Assembly: GCA_021083345.1 (NCBI GenBank)
Contig: JAJGRE010000001.1
Location: forward strand, 1,488,001-1,552,000
DNA length: 64,000 nt
Reading direction: 5' to 3'
From: Calditrichales bacterium MX18-03
GTDB lineage: Bacteria > Bacillota > Clostridia > Lutisporales > Lutisporaceae
Shown: piece after piece, positions 50,382 to 58,781 of the stretch
How positions within the stretch are numbered: the stretch's first letter is position 1
Layout: each line of letters starts with the position of its first letter
Made by a program: the position numbers and the translations under genes
The notes under the pieces: generated by a model
Seen by the model: the letters and a program-made list of their open reading frames with translations, nothing else
Database searches by the model: none
Told to the model about the DNA's origin: nothing

Positions 50382-53300
50382 ATATTCATCTCCTTTTTCG
50401 TGAATAACCCGTTTCCTATTTGTTTAGCCCTTTCGGTAAAGGTGTAAATAATCGGTATGACCACCAGGGTCAGGATGGTGGATATAGTCAGGCCGAATAT
50501 CAGCGTATAGCCCATTGAGCCGAAGAACGCTTGCTTCAAGGTCATCGGTAATATTCCCCCTGCCGTGGTTATTGTTGTAGCCATTACCGGCGTAAAACGC
50601 GTAACACCGGTTCTTATAATTGCATCGTTTATACTGTAACCGTTCTTTCTTAAATAATTGATATAGTCTACCAGCACAATGGCGTTATTAACTGCTATCC
50701 CTACAAGTGCAACAACACCGATAAAAGCAAAGAAGTCAAAGCGGTTTCCTGTAATAACCAATCCCGGCATGACACCGATAAGGGCCAGCGGTATCGTAAG
50801 CAGGATGATCACCGGCTGGGACAGCGAATTGAACTGGGTAGCCAGGATCAAGTAAACCAGAATGGCTGCGATGATCATGTTCTTGAACATATCCCCGAAG
50901 CTTTCCTGCATATCTTCCATTTCGCCGCCATACTCAATGGTAATATCTTCCGGCAACGGATAATCTGCAATTTGCGCTCGGAATTCGTTCAATACATCCT
51001 GCGCAAGAATACCGTTGTTGATCTGGGAAGAGACAACCAGAAGGCGCTTCATATCTTCATGGCCGATGCTGTTTAAGCTTTCCGCTTCTGCAATCTCCGC
51101 CACCTGCGAGAAGGGAATCGCCTGCCCGCTTCGCGAATAGAAGTATAGTCCGTTGATATCTTCGATGGTCTTAAGCTTGTTCTTGGAGGTTCTTATAATC
51201 ACATCGATCTCATCCTGATTGTCCCTGAAGGTTGTGGCTGTCATCCCGTATACGGCATTTCTGATGCCCAACGCTACAGTCATGTCGTCCAGGCCGTAAG
51301 CCGCAGCTTTTTCCTTATCCACTCTGATCTGCAGCTCGGGCGCACCAATGGTTATACCGTCTTCAACGTCACGGGTGCCCTGTATATTCTCCAGCTTTTT
51401 TGCAAAATCTTTTGCTATCAAACGGATTTCATCCAGGTTATCGCCCTTTATTCTGACCACAATGGGATTATCCGTAGGTGGACCGCTTTCCACTTCCCGT
51501 ACATTTATTTCCGCGCCCGGTATGGTTTTCAATTGCTCACGTAAAGCTGCCGCGACCTCCATACTGCTGCGTTCCCTGTCTTCTTCTTCAACCAAATCTA
51601 TCGTCACCCTTGCAATATTGGGTGTGCTTCCGGCATTTGCCGAAAAATCGGACAAGCTGTCTGCTCCGGTAATACCGATATTGGATACGAAGCTCTTGAT
51701 TTCCGGCACTTCAAAAAGCTTCTTTTCTACTTCCTCTGCAATCTGAGCTGTCTCGCCCAGTGTCGTCCCCTTTGGTGCATCTATATCGACATACATTCTT
51801 GTAAAATCAGTTGTGGTAAACATCTCTACCTTCAAGACGCCCAAAGGAATCAGAGAGATACTCAGCACAAAGGCCAGAACAGCGACGCCTATGACAGCAA
51901 GCTTTCTTCTTCTTTTCTCAAGTATCCACGCCAGCTTGTTTGCATACCATTCAACAATGGGGTGATTCCCGTCATGACGACTGCGGAAGAGCTTCAGATA
52001 CATCATAGCCGCAAAACCCAGGCCGAAAAGCCATGACATGATACCGAACTCGAAGATGGCTGTTTCATCGGCTTTAAATGCATACATACCTAAAACGAAA
52101 ACCAAAACAATGGATATGCTCTTCCCGAATTTCTCAACAAGCGGGTGCTTCTTTCCATTATCATTTCTGTGTCCCTTAAGAAGCCTTGCACTAAGTATCG
52201 GAGTTACGACGATTGCAACAAGCAGTGAAGCAGAAAGTGCAAAGATGACGGTCTTCGGAATATCCTTTATGAATTCTCCCATGATACCCGGTGTCAGCAG
52301 TATTGGAAAAAAGGCAGCCAAGGTCGTTAGTGTAGAGGCCGCTACTGCCGGAGCTATCTGATTGGTCCCAGCCTCTGCTGCTATTTCTGAACTTAAACCT
52401 TTTCCTCGCAGCCTGTCGATATTTTCCATGATGACGATGCCGTTGTCAACCAGCATACCAACAGATAAAACAAGTGAAAACAGCGATATCGTATTGAAGG
52501 TTACATCATAAACGTTCATCAGACCCAGCGTTATAAAAATAGCTAGCGGAATGACAATGGATACGATGATGGATTCCATCAGGCCGATAAAAAGGAATAA
52601 GACCATGATAACCAGAAATAACCCGGATTTTGCATTATTCACAACCGTAAACAACGAGTCTTCAACATATATGGAAGTGTCTCCGCTGATTTCTACCTGA
52701 AGATCCTGCGGATAGCTGCGTCCTCTTTCGTTGACCAGCATTTCTTTGATCTGGCCGGCAATTTTGATGATATCGCCAGCATCCTTTTTCTTAACTGAAA
52801 TCGCAATGGTCTTCTTCATCTGGGGATTGTCGCTGCCGAGGCCATTGGCCATCCTGGAATAGGACTCCGCATCCTTATATCCGTCTTCTATATGGGCAAT
52901 ATCCCTCAAAAAAAGCGGGCTGTTGCCGATATATGTGACGACAACCTTTTCCAGTTCCTTCGGATCAGCATACTGACCTACCGTCCTGATGTTGTATTGT
53001 TTACTATCAAGTGTTATATCTCCGCCTGGAAAGTTGATATTGGATTGGGCTATCGCTCCACTGATCTGGTTGATTGACAGATTATAGGCAGCCAGCTTTT
53101 GAGGGTCAACGGTGATCTTGATTTCACGCTCCAGACCGCCCACAATATCAACATCGGATATATGATTGATCTTCTCGATCTGATCCTTTATCTTGTCAGC
53201 TATTTTCTTCAGCTCTACAAAATCATAATCTCCGGCAACATTAATAATCATGATCGGTGAATTGTTGGTCCTAAAATCCGAGACCTCCGGTATATCTGCC

Positions 53301-53731
53301 CCATCCGGCAATCTGGGCTGTACCGCAGCAACCTTGTCTCTCATTTTCTGCAGCATTTCGTCCATGTCAACGCCGGTCTCGAATTCGGCAAATACCATCG
53401 AATACCCCAGCCCGGAGTTGGAGCTGATCATCTTGACATGCTCCAATTCATCCAGCCTCTTCTCGATTTCATCGGTAATCAGGGCCTCTACCTCTTCGGG
53501 CGAAGCACCCGGATATGTCGTCATGACCATGCCGTAAGGAATGGTAACCTTGGGATTCAGCTCGCGGGGCAGCTCGGTATAGGCGATACCTCCCCAGATC
53601 ACCATGATCATGATCAAAAGATAGGTCAGCCTGTGCCGCTTGATAAAAAAAGATGCACATCTGCCCAGGAGGTTATTCTTGTCCTGTAGTTCCAAAATGG
53701 TACTATTCAGGTTTTTTTCATCTTGCTCCAT
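50378..53731 (-). CDS. RND-family efflux permease (AcrB/HAE1-like)
   Basis: 1117 residues from the ATG at 53731 (GGAG eight bases upstream); the longer reading to 53794 has no site. Two homologous halves each begin with a membrane helix and a large extracytoplasmic porter domain. The proton-relay aspartate region in TM4 (SVGMLVDNGIVIMENIDRL) and the TM10-12 block (GIAVNNAIVLVDYINYL) are present. Odd: the linker between halves (~550-640) carries two extra hydrophobic stretches (ISIVLVFVLGMYAF and IMSWLFGLGFAAMMYL). First gene of the pump operon. Confidence 0.92.
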   Translation of the reverse strand: MEQDEKNLNSTILELQDKNNLLGRCASFFIKRHRLTYLLIMIMVIWGGIAYTELPRELNPKVTIPYGMVMTTYPGASPEEVEALITDEIEKRLDELEHVKMISSNSGLGYSMVFAEFETGVDMDEMLQKMRDKVAAVQPRLPDGADIPEVSDFRTNNSPIMIINVAGDYDFVELKKIADKIKDQIEKINHISDVDIVGGLEREIKITVDPQKLAAYNLSINQISGAIAQSNINFPGGDITLDSKQYNIRTVGQYADPKELEKVVVTYIGNSPLFLRDIAHIEDGYKDAESYSRMANGLGSDNPQMKKTIAISVKKKDAGDIIKIAGQIKEMLVNERGRSYPQDLQVEISGDTSIYVEDSLFTVVNNAKSGLFLVIMVLFLFIGLMESIIVSIVIPLAIFITLGLMNVYDVTFNTISLFSLVLSVGMLVDNGIVIMENIDRLRGKGLSSEIAAEAGTNQIAPAVAASTLTTLAAFFPILLTPGIMGEFIKDIPKTVIFALSASLLVAIVVTPILSARLLKGHRNDNGKKHPLVEKFGKSISIVLVFVLGMYAFKADETAIFEFGIMSWLFGLGFAAMMYLKLFRSRHDGNHPIVEWYANKLAWILEKRRRKLAVIGVAVLAFVLSISLIPLGVLKVEMFTTTDFTRMYVDIDAPKGTTLGETAQIAEEVEKKLFEVPEIKSFVSNIGITGADSLSDFSANAGSTPNIARVTIDLVEEEDRERSSMEVAAALREQLKTIPGAEINVREVESGPPTDNPIVVRIKGDNLDEIRLIAKDFAKKLENIQGTRDVEDGITIGAPELQIRVDKEKAAAYGLDDMTVALGIRNAVYGMTATTFRDNQDEIDVIIRTSKNKLKTIEDINGLYFYSRSGQAIPFSQVAEIAEAESLNSIGHEDMKRLLVVSSQINNGILAQDVLNEFRAQIADYPLPEDITIEYGGEMEDMQESFGDMFKNMIIAAILVYLILATQFNSLSQPVIILLTIPLALIGVMPGLVITGNRFDFFAFIGVVALVGIAVNNAIVLVDYINYLRKNGYSINDAIIRTGVTRFTPVMATTITTAGGILPMTLKQAFFGSMGYTLIFGLTISTILTLVVIPIIYTFTERAKQIGNGLFTKKEMNI

Positions 53732-53882
53732 CTGTCGAACTCCTTTCTTTGGAAACAATTGCATTGGGCCTTTCATCCATTCCCATAAACCCATATAAAT
53801 ATACGCAGGATTTCAGAATAGGTTTCAAGTTCTACAGATAAATATAAAATCTATTTTTATCGATAAGGAAAATCATACTTTT

Positions 53883-54770
53883 TTATCGATAAAATAAGCC
53901 TCGTATGACTGCTGCATAGGTGATAAGCGAAAGCAGCAGCGATATGCCAAGGCATACACCGATCCTGATCTGCTTCCTTGATGCACCGGCTGCCACGTCC
54001 AGCCGCAGCTGCTCCAGATCCTGCCTTAACCTCTTAACTGACGGATACCGCTCTTTTGCATCCAGTGCTGTACATTTTTTGATTATACTCTCCAGCTTGG
54101 CGTCCTCCCAGCCTCCCCTGCGGGGGCATGCGCTGGCGGGCTTCCCGCCGGCAGCGTCTCTGAATAGCTGCTGCAGCGTCATGCCAAGGCTGTAAATATC
54201 CGTTCGATGGTCAGTATGCCCTCCTTTTTCCAGCTGCTCCGGAGCGGCATAAAAAAAAGTGCCCGCTGCATAGGTATCATGCCGGTCATCTATACCAAAA
54301 GCCTTGCTGATGCCAAAGTCGACCAGCACGACCCTGCCGTCCGGTGTTACCATAATATTGGACGGCTTCAGATCGCGATAGATGATGGGATAAGGCTTCA
54401 AACGATGAAGGTAGATCAGAATATCGCAAAGCTCCAAAGCCCAATCCAATTTCGTGCTGAACGGGATGTTGCTGCATTGCAGCAGTTTCTTTTCCAAGGT
54501 CGTGCCTTCAATGTAGCTTTCAATGATATAAGTCCCTCCGGCATCCTGGAGGATATCGACTATCTTAGGCAGGTTGGTATGGTTCAGCCGTTTGAGTATG
54601 CCTGCCTCAGCCGCAATGGTCCTTTCACCTGCCGAGCCCCTCCGGATATGCTTGACAGCCCAGATGCTCCCTGTCTCCAGGCTGGTGCACAGATACACAT
54701 CACTCATTCCGCCGCTTCCCAGCTTCCGCATGATTTCATACCTGTTGAACAAAATATCGCCGCTATTCAT
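53883..54770 (-). CDS. Membrane-anchored Ser/Thr protein kinase
   Basis: 295 residues from the ATG at 54770 (GAGAGGGTAAAG upstream), which overlaps the end of the small membrane-protein gene by 8 bp. Kinase motifs: glycine loop LGSGGMSDVYL, ATP Lys in WAVKHI, catalytic YRDLKPSNIMV, DFG in VLVDFGISKA, APE-like YAAPEQLEKG. One C-terminal membrane helix (~270-291) ends the protein with only a few residues outside, so unlike PrkC there are no PASTA domains. Substrates unknown. Confidence 0.9.
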   Translation of the reverse strand: MNSGDILFNRYEIMRKLGSGGMSDVYLCTSLETGSIWAVKHIRRGSAGERTIAAEAGILKRLNHTNLPKIVDILQDAGGTYIIESYIEGTTLEKKLLQCSNIPFSTKLDWALELCDILIYLHRLKPYPIIYRDLKPSNIMVTPDGRVVLVDFGISKAFGIDDRHDTYAAGTFFYAAPEQLEKGGHTDHRTDIYSLGMTLQQLFRDAAGGKPASACPRRGGWEDAKLESIIKKCTALDAKERYPSVKRLRQDLEQLRLDVAAGASRKQIRIGVCLGISLLLSLITYAAVIRGLFYR

Positions 54771-55005
54771 CTTTACCCTCTCCGATGTCTGCTGCCCGTG
54801 AGAGAGCAGCCTCCTCAACCGACAGCGTGATCGTAGCAGCTTGCTTGTCTTCTCTTTTTCCTGCTATGCGAAATACACGTATCTGTTCCTGTCCTGCATC
54901 AGCAATTTTATCTTTGCCCAAATACGAAATCAGCTTAACAACTACAGCCGTGTTAAGCAGTAAAGTCACACTTGCAATCAATAAATAGATGTCCCGCAGC
55001 TTCAT
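54763..55005 (-). CDS. Small single-pass membrane protein of unknown function
   Basis: 80 residues from the ATG at 55005 with GGGAGGGAG five bases upstream. One N-terminal hydrophobic helix (DIYLLIASVTLLLNTAVVV), then a charged, Ala/Glu-rich tail without recognisable domain. It overlaps the Ser/Thr kinase start by 8 bp, so the two are probably translated together; it might anchor or regulate the kinase (inference). Confidence 0.7.
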   Translation of the reverse strand: MKLRDIYLLIASVTLLLNTAVVVKLISYLGKDKIADAGQEQIRVFRIAGKREDKQAATITLSVEEAALSRAADIGEGKDE

Positions 55006-55072
55006 ATTCTCCCTCCCAGACAGCAAGTACTCAGAGTTTTTGTTTGTTTTACATATTTTACCATATATAATA

Positions 55073-55109
55073 AAAAATAGCTATGAGGATCATCCTCATA
55101 GCTATTTTT
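55073..55109. terminator. Terminator after rplL
   Basis: A near-perfect palindrome with 18-bp arms (55073-55090, 55092-55109) and one central base; effective loop about 5 nt. T6 follows on the minus strand. It lies 13 bp after rplL and ends the rplK-rplL region ahead of the inserted kinase/efflux genes. Confidence 0.93.
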
Positions 55110-55122
55110 AAGGCTCTTAAAA

Positions 55123-55500
55123 CTACTTTATTTCGATTGTTGCGCCTGTTTCCTTGAACTTTGCTGCAACTTCTTCAGCTTCCTGCTTGCTGACGCCTTC
55201 CTTGATAGTCTTCGGAGCGCCGTCAACCAGATCCTTTGCTTCCTTCAGGCCGAGACCTGTGAGCTCTCTAACAACCTTGATAACCTTGATCTTTTCTGCG
55301 CCTGCACTTGCAAGGATTACGTTGAATTCAGTCTGCTCTTCTACAGGAGCTGCAGCTGCAGCTGCACCTGCGCCTGCTGCTACAGGAGCAGCTGCTGTTA
55401 CGCCGAATTCCTCTTCGATTGCCTTAACCAGTTCTGCCAATTCGAGAACGGTCATGCCCTTTATTTCTTCTATGAACTTTAAAGTCTTTTCACTTGCCAT
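55123..55500 (-). CDS. rplL: 50S ribosomal protein L7/L12
   Basis: 125 residues. The N-terminal dimerisation helix pair ([20 protein letters not shown]), Ala-rich hinge (~35-55) and C-terminal domain ([38 protein letters not shown]) that recruits EF-Tu and EF-G. Present in multiple copies on the stalk; the extra stem-loop before it may help raise its expression over rplJ (inference). Confidence 0.98.
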   Translation of the reverse strand: MASEKTLKFIEEIKGMTVLELAELVKAIEEEFGVTAAAPVAAGAGAAAAAAPVEEQTEFNVILASAGAEKIKVIKVVRELTGLGLKEAKDLVDGAPKTIKEGVSKQEAEEVAAKFKETGATIEIK

Positions 55501-55571
55501 TTTTTTACTACCTCCTATTTATCTTTCATTATCGATTGGCTAACGCCATATAGCGTTAGCATAAAACTACT

Positions 55572-55624
55572 AGAGACTCTTGACTCCGAAGCTAAATCCG
55601 AAAGCTTAGAGTCTCTTGTCGTTA
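55572..55624 (-). repeat. Intercistronic stem-loop element E2 (rplJ-rplL spacer)
   Basis: 9-bp arms AGAGACTCT (55572-55580) and AGAGTCTCT (55608-55616) with a 27-nt loop. Starts 5 nt after the rplJ TAA. Sister of E1 at 27074-27125: same arms, spacing and CGAYA linker. Confidence 0.85.
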
Positions 55625-56125
55625 AGCTTCCGCTTCTTTCTTTTCTTTAATTGAGTTCAACATGTAAGCCAGGTTTCTGATAGATCCCTGTAATGCACCA
55701 AGCAGCATAGCGACGAGAACTTCCTTGGACGGTAAATCGCCAAGGGCCTTGACGTCCTTTGCATCGAACAATCTGCCTTCAACCAGGCCGGCTTTGATCG
55801 ATATCGGTGTCTTTGGGTGATCCTTTATGAACTGGTTCAAGGTCTTTGCAGGAGCAATGACGTCGTTGAAGCCGAAAGCGACTGCAACCGTACCCTGAAG
55901 ATGCTCGTGAAGCGCTTCATAGCCTAACTCCTGGGACGCCCTCTTGAAAAGCGTATTCTTATAAACCTTGTAGTCAACGCCTGCTTCCCTGAATCTCTTT
56001 CTGAGCTCAGTAACGTCTTCAACATTGATGCCCTTATAATCTACAAGAACAACCGAGCCAGCCTTGCTGAGCTTTTCCTTCACTTCTTTTACGACCAATT
56101 CTTTTGATTCAAGATTTTTTGCCAT
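55622..56125 (-). CDS. rplJ: 50S ribosomal protein L10
   Basis: 167 residues from the ATG at 56125 (AGGAGGTG upstream). N-terminal rRNA-binding domain (VKEVKEKLSKAGSVVLVDYK, GINVEDVTELRKRFREAGVD), FGFNDVIAPAKTLNQF, and a C-terminal helix for L7/L12 dimers. L10 binds its own leader in many bacteria, and an L10 leader lies directly upstream. Confidence 0.97.
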   Translation of the reverse strand: MAKNLESKELVVKEVKEKLSKAGSVVLVDYKGINVEDVTELRKRFREAGVDYKVYKNTLFKRASQELGYEALHEHLQGTVAVAFGFNDVIAPAKTLNQFIKDHPKTPISIKAGLVEGRLFDAKDVKALGDLPSKEVLVAMLLGALQGSIRNLAYMLNSIKEKKEAEA

Positions 56126-56189
56126 TTTCACACCTCCTCATGATGAAGACTTCATATCACAATATCCTGTCGGATCAGGCCTTTTGAAA

Positions 56190-56345
56190 ATACAAAAGAC
56201 CTCTCCGTAGACATAGAGAGGTCGTTTAATCATACATTCACATATATCATCAAACCTCGGCAGGATTTATGATAACCAGAGGTTATCAACCTACTGTCTA
56301 CGGTAAATATTCTTTTTCGGCAGTGACTGATCTTGGGTCCTTCAA
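56190..56345 (-). promoter_or_regulatory. L10 (rplJ) leader with attenuator
   Basis: On the transcript a terminator hairpin GACCTCTC/GAGAGGTC (56198-56223) is followed by TTTTG. Its loop sequence TGTCTACGG is perfectly complementary (9 bp) to an upstream CCGTAGACA (plus-strand 56295-56303), forming a mutually exclusive antiterminator. The intervening region holds hairpins including GATAACCTCTGGTTATC. Position and layout match the known L10 leader family: L10 or the L10-L12 complex is expected to favour termination. Confidence 0.85.
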
Positions 56346-56350
56346 ACAGC

Positions 56351-57046
56351 TTAGTCGGTTACCCTGGCCGGGTTGACCCTTATAGCCGGTCCCATAGTGC
56401 TAGTCACAACAACACTCTTCAGGTAAGTACCCTTGGCTGCTGACGGCTTCGCTTTTACAACGGCTTCCATCAAGGTCTTGAAATTGTCGGCCAGCTTTTC
56501 GGTTCCGAATGAAACCTTTCCGATGGCAACGTGTACAATCGCTGTTTTATCAACTCTGTACTCCACCTTACCGGCTTTGATCTCATTGATAGCCCTTGTG
56601 ATGTCAAATGTAACCGTTCCGGACTTCGGGTTCGGCATCAAGCCCTTAGGACCAAGTATCTTACCCAGACGTCCTACAACGCCCATCATGTCCGGTGTCG
56701 CAACAACCACATCATAATCAAACCAGTTCTCAGTCTGGATCTTTGTCACCAGTTCTTCCGCACCGACGAAATCAGCACCGGCAACTTCCGCTTCCTTCGC
56801 TTTTTCACCCTTTGCGAAAACCAATACTCTTAATGTTTTACCAGTTCCGTGTGGCAATACCACAACGCCTCTGACCTGCTGGTCAGCATGTCTCGGGTCA
56901 ACGCCCAGCTTTGCATGAACTTCAACGGATTCATCAAACTTTGCAGTTGCAATCTTCTGAACCAGTTCCAATGCTTCACTGGGATCATACAGCTTAGCTT
57001 TGTCAACTTGCTTGACACTTTCCTGATACTTTTTCCCTCTGAACAT
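56351..57046 (-). CDS. rplA: 50S ribosomal protein L1
   Basis: 231 residues from the ATG at 57046 (AAGGAGG upstream). [20 protein letters not shown], the RNA-contact segment [19 protein letters not shown], and [20 protein letters not shown] are highly conserved. L1 forms the mobile stalk at the E site and often represses the L11 operon. Gap of 77 bp to rplK with a small GCGCAC-type hairpin. Confidence 0.97.
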   Translation of the reverse strand: MFRGKKYQESVKQVDKAKLYDPSEALELVQKIATAKFDESVEVHAKLGVDPRHADQQVRGVVVLPHGTGKTLRVLVFAKGEKAKEAEVAGADFVGAEELVTKIQTENWFDYDVVVATPDMMGVVGRLGKILGPKGLMPNPKSGTVTFDITRAINEIKAGKVEYRVDKTAIVHVAIGKVSFGTEKLADNFKTLMEAVVKAKPSAAKGTYLKSVVVTSTMGPAIRVNPARVTD

Positions 57047-57123
57047 TCTAATTCCTCCTTGTGGTACAAACGGCCGCACTTTGTGCGATATCCTCCCACG
57101 AATTTTTGATCTTTTTGTTGCGC

Positions 57124-57549
57124 TTACTCTTCTACAACAACACCCATGCTTCTTGCAGTACCTGCTACCATGCTCATCGCTGTTTCAATGCTGCCAGCAT
57201 TCAAGTCAGGCATCTTAAGCTCTGCAATTTCTCTGATCTTCGCCTTATTGATCTTACCAACCTTTGTCTTGTTGGGAACGCCTGATCCGCTTTCAATACC
57301 GATTGCCTTTTTGATCAGTACGGATGCCGGCGGTGTCTTCAGGATGAATGTAAAGGATCTGTCCTGATATACAGTAATGACGACAGGTATAATAAGACCA
57401 ACCTGTTTGGCTGTCCTTTCATTGAATTCCTTGCAGAATCCCATGATGTTAACACCGTGCTGACCTAAAGCGGGACCGATTGGCGGTGCCGGAGTTGCTT
57501 TTCCTGCGTTTACCTGCAGCTTGACCATTGCGGTTACTTTCTTTGCCAT
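57124..57549 (-). CDS. rplK: 50S ribosomal protein L11
   Basis: 141 residues. [39 protein letters not shown] and the C-terminal [13 protein letters not shown]11 with 23S rRNA forms the GTPase-associated centre, needed for RelA activation and thiostrepton action. Gap of 47 bp to nusG. Confidence 0.98.
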   Translation of the reverse strand: MAKKVTAMVKLQVNAGKATPAPPIGPALGQHGVNIMGFCKEFNERTAKQVGLIIPVVITVYQDRSFTFILKTPPASVLIKKAIGIESGSGVPNKTKVGKINKAKIREIAELKMPDLNAGSIETAMSMVAGTARSMGVVVEE

Positions 57550-57596
57550 TGTTACACCTCCTCCCAGTGAATAATGCTATTTGATTGTATAGCTTG

Positions 57597-58115
57597 CTAA
57601 ATCCTCTCCACCTGTACAAACTCCAATTCAACCGGAGTCTCTCTGCCGAACATGGAGATCAGCACTTTGATCTTGTGCTTTTCATGATTGATTTCCTGTA
57701 TGATGCCTACGAAATTTTCGAAAGGACCGGAAATAACCCTGACATGATCTCTGACATTGGCATCCAGTTTGACAGGGGTTTTTTCAACTCCCAACGCCTT
57801 AACTTCCGCATCAGTAAGAGGCACAGGCTTGGATCCAGGTCCTACAAAACCGGTAACCCCTCTCGTATTTCTGACTACGTACCAAGACTCATCCGTCATC
57901 TGCATCTTGACAAGCACATAGCCCGGAAACACTTTTTTCTGGGTAATCTTTTTCTTCCCGTTTTTGATTTCGACCTGTTCTTCAATCGGCACTTTTACTT
58001 CGAAGATCACATCCTGCATGTTTCTGTTTTCAACGATCTTCTCAATATTTGCCTTAACCTTGTTTTCATATCCAGAGTAGGTATGCACGACATACCATCT
58101 GCCTCTTTCTTCCAT
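57597..58115 (-). CDS. nusG: Transcription termination/antitermination factor NusG
   Basis: 172 residues: NGN domain (GRWYVVHTYSGYENKVKANI, VFPGYVLVKMQMTDESWYVV, RNTRGVTGFVGPGSKPVPL) and C-terminal KOW domain (SGPFENFVGIIQEINHEKHK) that contacts S10. Binds RNA polymerase clamp and modulates pausing. Gap of 56 bp to secE. Confidence 0.97.
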   Translation of the reverse strand: MEERGRWYVVHTYSGYENKVKANIEKIVENRNMQDVIFEVKVPIEEQVEIKNGKKKITQKKVFPGYVLVKMQMTDESWYVVRNTRGVTGFVGPGSKPVPLTDAEVKALGVEKTPVKLDANVRDHVRVISGPFENFVGIIQEINHEKHKIKVLISMFGRETPVELEFVQVERI

Positions 58116-58171
58116 AGATGTATAGCCTTAAACAGCGGTATAAGGCCTTACCTCCTTCTTAAATGCTGTCG

Positions 58172-58375
58172 TTATTTCGCCAGGAACAGCTGGACAACCT
58201 CACCGAATGCAAGGTCAACAACCCAAAGTGCCGCACCAACGAGAATAATCGCCGATACAACAACCTCAGTATGCTGGATCAGTTCTTTCCTGCTGGGCCA
58301 AGTTACTTTCTTGACTTCAGCCTTTGTTTCCCTGTAGGACTTCTTGATGTCAAACTTTTTTGCTGCACCAGTCAT
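58172..58375 (-). CDS. secE: Protein translocase subunit SecE
   Basis: 67 residues with one C-terminal membrane helix (VVVSAIILVGAALWVVDLAF) and the conserved amphipathic segment YRETKAEVKKVTWPSRKELI. Single-span SecE is typical of Firmicutes. Stabilises SecY. Located between rpmG (20 bp) and nusG. Confidence 0.96.
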   Translation of the reverse strand: MTGAAKKFDIKKSYRETKAEVKKVTWPSRKELIQHTEVVVSAIILVGAALWVVDLAFGEVVQLFLAK

Positions 58376-58395
58376 GTTTTCACTTCCTTTACTGG

Positions 58396-58545
58396 CTATT
58401 TAGTTTCCTTATGAGGAGTATGCTTTCTGCAGAACCTGCAGTACTTTGTCATTTCAAGCCTTTCCGGGTTGTTCTTCTTGTTCTTCATGCTGTCATAGTT
58501 TCTCTGCTTGCATTCTCCGCATGCTAAAGTAATCTTTACTCTCAC
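58396..58545 (-). CDS. rpmG: 50S ribosomal protein L33, zinc-binding form
   Basis: 49 residues from a GTG at 58545 with GGAGG nine bases upstream. Reads [19 protein letters not shown] at the start and [14 protein letters not shown] at the end; the CGEC and CRFC pairs are the zinc ligands of the C+ form. It precedes secE as in many Gram-positive bacteria. Confidence 0.95.
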   Translation of the reverse strand: MRVKITLACGECKQRNYDSMKNKKNNPERLEMTKYCRFCRKHTPHKETK

Positions 58546-58578
58546 TTACTACACCTCCCAAACCATGCCTGTGTATGG

Positions 58579-58609
58579 AAAAAAACCGCTCGCGCTGTTT
58601 TTTTTCGCT
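58579..58609 (-). terminator. Terminator-like hairpin in the rpmG leader
   Basis: On the minus strand A7-C-A-GC, a GCGA tetraloop, then GC-G-G-T8: the A and T runs pair around a short GC core. It lies between the rpmG promoter and rpmG, so it could attenuate the rpmG-secE-nusG transcript. Confidence 0.5.
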
Positions 58610-58645
58610 ATAGAGCCCAATTTAAATTTTGAGATAACCAAATAA

Positions 58646-58674
58646 AATCTATCATAATTTAACTGTGATGTCAA
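58646..58674 (-). promoter_or_regulatory. Sigma-A promoter for rpmG-secE-nusG
   Basis: On the minus strand TTGACA (58669-58674), 17-bp spacer, TAGATT (58646-58651), about 100 bp upstream of rpmG. Confidence 0.7.
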
Positions 58675-58722
58675 TACAGGTCGTTATATTATTACCGTTT
58701 CTTCCATATTTAATACTTTATA

Positions 58723-58755
58723 AAGGACTAGGGGCATAATTTCCCCCTAGTCCTT
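58723..58755 (-). terminator. Hairpin after tuf copy 2
   Basis: 12-bp perfect stem AAGGACTAGGGG/CCCCTAGTCCTT (58723-58734 with 58744-58755), 26 nt after the tuf stop. The same AAGGACTAG stem follows tuf copy 1, so it probably duplicated with the gene. T tract is short. Confidence 0.65.
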
Positions 58756-58781
58756 AAAGCACTGATGTTTTACAGAGGATC

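Noticed and set aside
49143-54770. A mobile element carrying the efflux/kinase genes
   Set aside because: No transposase, integrase, flanking repeats or compositional shift could be seen at the borders.
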